64,000 bases of DNA, from NCBI GenBank assembly GCA_047602575.1, contig JASGGY010000003.1, forward strand, positions 806,001 through 870,000, written 5' to 3'. The position numbers were made by a program, and so were the translations under genes. The notes below the pieces were generated by a model that searched no databases, was not told the DNA's origin, and saw only the letters and a list, made by a program, of their open reading frames with translations. This DNA comes from UBA1366 sp047602575 (GTDB lineage Bacteria; Bacillota; Clostridia; Oscillospirales; Ruminococcaceae). Below, piece by piece: positions 60,401 through 64,000 of this stretch (position 1 is the stretch's first letter; every line of letters begins with the position of its first letter).

Positions 60401-61603
60401 TTAGAACTTCAGTTTTTTCAGGCGCTCGACCGCTTCGATGGTTGCTTCGCGGCTGCCAAATGCGGTAAGGCGGAAGAAGCCATCGCCGTTTGCGCCAAAG
60501 CCTGCGCCCGGTGTGCCGACGACGTTGGCTTGCGTGAGGAGCTTGTCAAAGAACGTCCAGCTATCCATGCCGCCGGGGCATTTGAGCCAGATATAGGGGG
60601 AGTTTTTGCCGCCGGTATAGGGGATACCAAGCTCATCGAGCGCGTCGGCAATGATGCGGGCGTTTTCCATATAAAAGGCAATGTTTGCCTTCAGCTGCGC
60701 CTGTCCGTCGGGGGTGAAGCAAGCCGCCGCCGCGCATTGCACCGGATAGGACACGCCATTGAACTTGCTGCCCTGCCGTCTGCACCAGAGCTGGAACACG
60801 CTGTGCGCGCCGCCCTCGGAGTCGTAGATCATCAGCTCTTTCGGGATCACGGTATAGCCGCAACGTGTGCCGGTGAAGCCCGCTGTTTTTGACAGAGAGC
60901 AGATTTCCAGTGCGCAGGTTCGTGCGCCCTCAATTTCAAAAATGCTGCGCGGGAGCGTCTTGTCGGCGATGAACGCTTCATAAGCTGCGTCAAAGATGAT
61001 GATTGCTTTGTTGGCGTTGGCATAAGCGACCCACTCCGCGAGCTGCTCGCGCGTATAAACCGAACCGGTGGGGTTGTTGGGGGAACAGAGATAAATCAGA
61101 TCCGCCGCCATGCCCTCCGGAGGCATTGCCGCGAAGCCGTTTTCCTCGGTGGAATCGGCGTAGAAGATGTTGCGCCCGCTCATGATGTTGGTGTCTACAT
61201 ATACCGGATATGCGGGGTCGGTGATCAGCACGGAGTTGTCCGCGCCAAAGATGTCCACGATGTTGCCGCAGTCGCTTTTCGCACCGTCGCTGACAAGAAT
61301 CTCGTCCGCGTCCACCTGCGCGCCGAAGCTTTTATAATAGCCGGCGATCGCTTCCCGCAGGAACGGATAGCCCCTGCCCGCGTCGTCATAGCCGCGGAAG
61401 GTTTCCTTGACGCCCATTTCTTTTGCACCCGCCGCCATCGCGTCCACCACCGCCGGCGCTAAGGGCATGGTTACGTCGCCGATGCCGAGCCGGATGATTT
61501 TCCGATCCGGATTCGCCGCGCTGTAAGCCTTTACGCGCTTTGCGATTTCCACAAAGAGATAGTTCTGCTTTAAATTGAGAAAGTTTTCATTCATGCTTGC
61601 CAT
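60401..61603 (-). CDS. dapL: LL-diaminopimelate aminotransferase
   Basis: This 400-residue PLP enzyme converts tetrahydrodipicolinate to LL-diaminopimelate in one step. The DapL pattern is clear: KIIRLGIGDVTMPLAPAV, LCSPNNPTGSVYT, and the PLP lysine in SLSKTAGFTGTRCGY. It lies 18 bases downstream of the DapF-containing gene, so consecutive steps of meso-DAP synthesis are co-transcribed. AAAGGGG precedes ATG 61603 by about 11 bases. Confidence 0.95.
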   Translation of the reverse strand: MASMNENFLNLKQNYLFVEIAKRVKAYSAANPDRKIIRLGIGDVTMPLAPAVVDAMAAGAKEMGVKETFRGYDDAGRGYPFLREAIAGYYKSFGAQVDADEILVSDGAKSDCGNIVDIFGADNSVLITDPAYPVYVDTNIMSGRNIFYADSTEENGFAAMPPEGMAADLIYLCSPNNPTGSVYTREQLAEWVAYANANKAIIIFDAAYEAFIADKTLPRSIFEIEGARTCALEICSLSKTAGFTGTRCGYTVIPKELMIYDSEGGAHSVFQLWCRRQGSKFNGVSYPVQCAAAACFTPDGQAQLKANIAFYMENARIIADALDELGIPYTGGKNSPYIWLKCPGGMDSWTFFDKLLTQANVVGTPGAGFGANGDGFFRLTAFGSREATIEAVERLKKLKF

Positions 61604-61621
61604 GTTTTGTACACCCCTTTG

Positions 61622-64000
61622 TTAATAAACAATGTCGCCGCTGAACACCGTAACGGCGTTGCCCTCAAGATAAACCGCTTCATCGGTGTAACGAATCACC
61701 AGGTCGCCGCCCTTGAGCTTGACGGTGATGTCTGTATCCTTGCCGCACAAGCCGTTTTCAACCGCCGCGACAACTGCCGCACAGGCGCCCGTTCCGCACG
61801 CCCAGGTTTCGCCCGAGCCGCGCTCCCATACCCGCATTTTCAGTGTATGCCGGTCAATGGCCTGAATGAACTCCGCATTCACACGCTCCGGAAAGATCTT
61901 GTCGCCCTCGAAATCCGGCCCAATTTTATCAATGTCAATGTTATCGACATTGTTCACAAAGGTCACGCAGTGCGGGTTGCCCATCGACACGCAGGTGATG
62001 GCGTATTCCGTTGCGCCGAGTGTCACGTTCCGGTTGACCACGCAGTCGCCGTCAAGCTTCACCGGAATTTCCGCCGGCGCTAAAATCGCCTTGCCCATGT
62101 TCACGCGCGCGCCGACGATGTCGCCGTAGTGGTATTTCAGCGTCACGGAAACGACGCCGGAAAGCGTTTCGATTTCCATCGTGTCTTTCTCAACCAGCCC
62201 GTTGTCGCGCAGGAATTTTGCCACGCAGCGGATGCCGTTGCCGCACATCCTGCCCTCCGAGCCGTCGAGGTTGAACATCCGCATTTTTGCGTCGGCAACC
62301 TTTGAGCGCGCAATCAGAATCGCGCCGTCGCCGCCGATGCCGAAATGCCGGTCGGACAGACGAATGCTCAAGCCCTCGGGGTTGTCGATTTTCTGGTCAA
62401 AGCAGTTGAAGTAAATATAGTCGTTTCCGCAGCCCTGCATTTTAGTAAAGCGCAGCTTTTGCTTTTCGGTGCGCATATTGTTGATGTCCACAAGCTCCGT
62501 GGAATGCTCGGAGTACTTGCTCCTAAGGCTTGCCGCAATGGCGTTCGCCGTGTCGATGGAGGTCAAGCACGGAATGTTGCGCTCAACGGTTTTGCGGCGG
62601 ATTTTCACGCTGTCGCGGGAGGGGATTCTGCCCTTTGACGAGGTGGAAATCACATACGCGACCTTGCCGCTCTCAATGAGGGTGAGCGTGTTGTCGTCGG
62701 CTTCGTGAATTTTCGCCACCGCGATGGCAGGAATGCCGTTGTCGCCCAGAATCTTCGCCGTTCCGCGCGTGGAGTAAATCGTAAAGCCCAGGTCATAGAA
62801 CGCCTTTGCCGTTGCGGGAATTTCGCTCTTGTCCGTATCGCGGACGGTAATCAGCACGCCGCCCTTTTTGCCGAGCTTATAGCCCGCGGCGATTAAGCCC
62901 TTATAGAGCGATTCCTCCAGCGTATTCGCAACCGCCAAGACCTCACCCGTGGATTTCATTTCCGGCCCTAAGTGGTTGTCCACGTCGATGAGCTTTTCAA
63001 ACGAGAACACCGGCACCTTCACCGCGATATAGGGCGAGCGTTTGTAAAGCCCCGTGCCGAAGCCCATGTCCGCCAGCTTTTCGCCGAGCATCGCCCGCGT
63101 CGCAAGATCCACCATCGGCACACCGGTGACTTTCGAGATGTAGGGGATGGTTCTGGAGGAACGCGGGTTGACCTCAATGACATACAGCTCGTTGTGGTAA
63201 ATCAGATACTGTATGTTGACCAGTCCCATGGTTTTCAGCGAAAGCGCAAGGCGTTTTGAGCAGTCAATCACGCGCGCGGTGAGTGCGTCGGATACGTTCC
63301 ATGCCGGATACACCGCGATGGAGTCGCCGGAGTGAATGCCCGCGCGCTCGATGTGTTCCATGATGCCGGGGATAAGGATTTCCTCCCCGTCGCAGATGGC
63401 ATCGACCTCAATTTCCGTACCCATGAGATACTTGTCAATCAGGATGGGGTTCTCTATCGCCTGCGCCAGAATGATTTCCATGTATTCCTTGATGTCGTCA
63501 TCGTTGAACGCGATGATCATATTCTGACCGCCCAGCACATAGGACGGACGCATCAGAACGGGATAGCTGATGCGGTTGGCAATGGTGAGCGCTTCCTCCG
63601 TCGTCATGACGGTGAAGCCCTCGGGGCGCTTGATCTGAAGCTCCTCGAGCAGTGCATCAAAGCGCTCTCTGTCCTCCGCCGCGTCGATGCTGTCCGCGGG
63701 CGTGCCGAGGATGTTGATGCCGTTCTGGCTCAAGAATTTTGTGAGTTTAATTGCTGTCTGTCCGCCGAACGCAACCACCACACCGAACGGCTTTTCCACG
63801 CGGATAACGTTCATCACGTCCTCGTTGGTGAGCGGCTCAAAATACAGCCGATCGGCGGTATCAAAGTCCGTCGAAACGGTTTCCGGATTGTTGTTGACAA
63901 TCACGACCTGGAAACCCTGCCGCTTGAGCGCCCACACGCACTGCACCGACGCGTAGTCAAACTCGATGCCCTGTCCGATGCGGATAGGCCCCGAGCCGAA
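61622..64000 (-). CDS. carB-dapF: carbamoyl-phosphate synthase large subunit fused to diaminopimelate epimerase; 5' end outside window
   Basis: The frame is open to the window edge (LGSGPIRIGQGIEFDYASVQ). The visible part is the second ATP-grasp half of CarB with VLMRPSYVLGGQNMIIAF and EVNPRSSRTIPYISKVTGVP. The MGS-like allosteric domain follows (GGVLITVRDTD ... ISTSSKGRIPSRDSVKIRR), then after a 10-20 residue junction (HSTELVDINNMRTEKQKLRF) a complete DapF. DapF has both active cysteines, in EGRMCGNGIRCVAKFL and WACGTGACAAVV, plus CGNDYIYF at its start. There is no stop codon between. CarB makes carbamoyl phosphate; DapF epimerises LL- to meso-DAP. An internal ATG at 62476 (MRTEKQK) could give free DapF, but has no well-placed ribosome binding site. 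Confidence 0.92.
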   Translation of the reverse strand, partial: FGSGPIRIGQGIEFDYASVQCVWALKRQGFQVVIVNNNPETVSTDFDTADRLYFEPLTNEDVMNVIRVEKPFGVVVAFGGQTAIKLTKFLSQNGINILGTPADSIDAAEDRERFDALLEELQIKRPEGFTVMTTEEALTIANRISYPVLMRPSYVLGGQNMIIAFNDDDIKEYMEIILAQAIENPILIDKYLMGTEIEVDAICDGEEILIPGIMEHIERAGIHSGDSIAVYPAWNVSDALTARVIDCSKRLALSLKTMGLVNIQYLIYHNELYVIEVNPRSSRTIPYISKVTGVPMVDLATRAMLGEKLADMGFGTGLYKRSPYIAVKVPVFSFEKLIDVDNHLGPEMKSTGEVLAVANTLEESLYKGLIAAGYKLGKKGGVLITVRDTDKSEIPATAKAFYDLGFTIYSTRGTAKILGDNGIPAIAVAKIHEADDNTLTLIESGKVAYVISTSSKGRIPSRDSVKIRRKTVERNIPCLTSIDTANAIAASLRSKYSEHSTELVDINNMRTEKQKLRFTKMQGCGNDYIYFNCFDQKIDNPEGLSIRLSDRHFGIGGDGAILIARSKVADAKMRMFNLDGSEGRMCGNGIRCVAKFLRDNGLVEKDTMEIETLSGVVSVTLKYHYGDIVGARVNMGKAILAPAEIPVKLDGDCVVNRNVTLGATEYAITCVSMGNPHCVTFVNNVDNIDIDKIGPDFEGDKIFPERVNAEFIQAIDRHTLKMRVWERGSGETWACGTGACAAVVAAVENGLCGKDTDITVKLKGGDLVIRYTDEAVYLEGNAVTVFSGDIVY

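Overview
The window is chromosomal DNA from a GC-rich, gut-type Clostridia, probably an Oscillospiraceae/Ruminococcaceae relative. This is inferred from gene order (infC-rpmI-rplT; plsX-rnc-smc-ftsY; yhbY-nadD-yqeK-rsfS), purine-rich ribosome binding sites, frequent TTG/GTG starts, consensus -35/-10 promoters with 17-bp spacers, a diaminopimelate aminotransferase (DapL) lysine route, a MecA-like adaptor and a Na+-pump decarboxylase beta subunit. Most of the window is ordinary housekeeping DNA with AT-rich or GC-rich repeat-filled gaps between operons.

Layout. 1-7 kb: a partial TPR-like membrane protein, a PrsA/parvulin lipoprotein, and a divergent type II topoisomerase pair on the minus strand. 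6.9-9.2 kb: infC-rpmI-rplT behind a perfect promoter, then an RNA methyltransferase. 9.2-13.9 kb: dprA, topA, trmFO. 13.9-21.3 kb: plsX (frameshifted), rnc, a radical SAM protein, smc, ftsY. 21.3-26.7 kb: rdgB, a YhbY protein with a very long repeat tail, nadD, yqeK, rsfS and three related small membrane proteins. 27-29.4 kb: leuS interrupted by about 15 insertion-type frameshifts. 29.5-36.7 kb: an SGNH hydrolase, two tandem zinc-ribbon/propeller-like membrane proteins, rpe, mecA-like, a glutamine amidotransferase. 36.85-37.2 kb: an apparently free-standing non-coding transcription unit. 37.2-39 kb: two unknown genes and a cyclophilin. 39.4-42.6 kb (minus): phosphate transporter with its DUF47 partner, and Na+-decarboxylase beta plus a 58-residue gamma-like subunit. 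43-46.4 kb: YjbQ, ptsI, DUF368/PopT. 46.4-48.1 kb: tRNA-Arg(CCG) followed by a small integrated element that duplicated the tRNA 3' end and a 61-62 residue gene. 48.3-53 kb: ferritin, a phosphotransferase, PduL, gdhA. 53-56.5 kb: a giant secreted CotH protein. 56.9-59.8 kb (minus): PH-domain, FkbM methyltransferase, GNAT-HIT fusion, DUF3784. 60-64 kb: a small protein, dapL, and a carB-dapF gene fusion cut by the window end.

Most notable: the CarB-DapF fusion adjacent to dapL; the tRNA-Arg element with no integrase; the tyrosine/arginine-rich 9-residue repeat tail on YhbY; a family of about 340-360 bp intergenic elements with palindromic inverted ends; an unidentified ~300 nt RNA candidate; and the insertion-only damage in leuS, most likely a local consensus error rather than biology. 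Function assignments rest on motif recognition by eye; no database search was possible.
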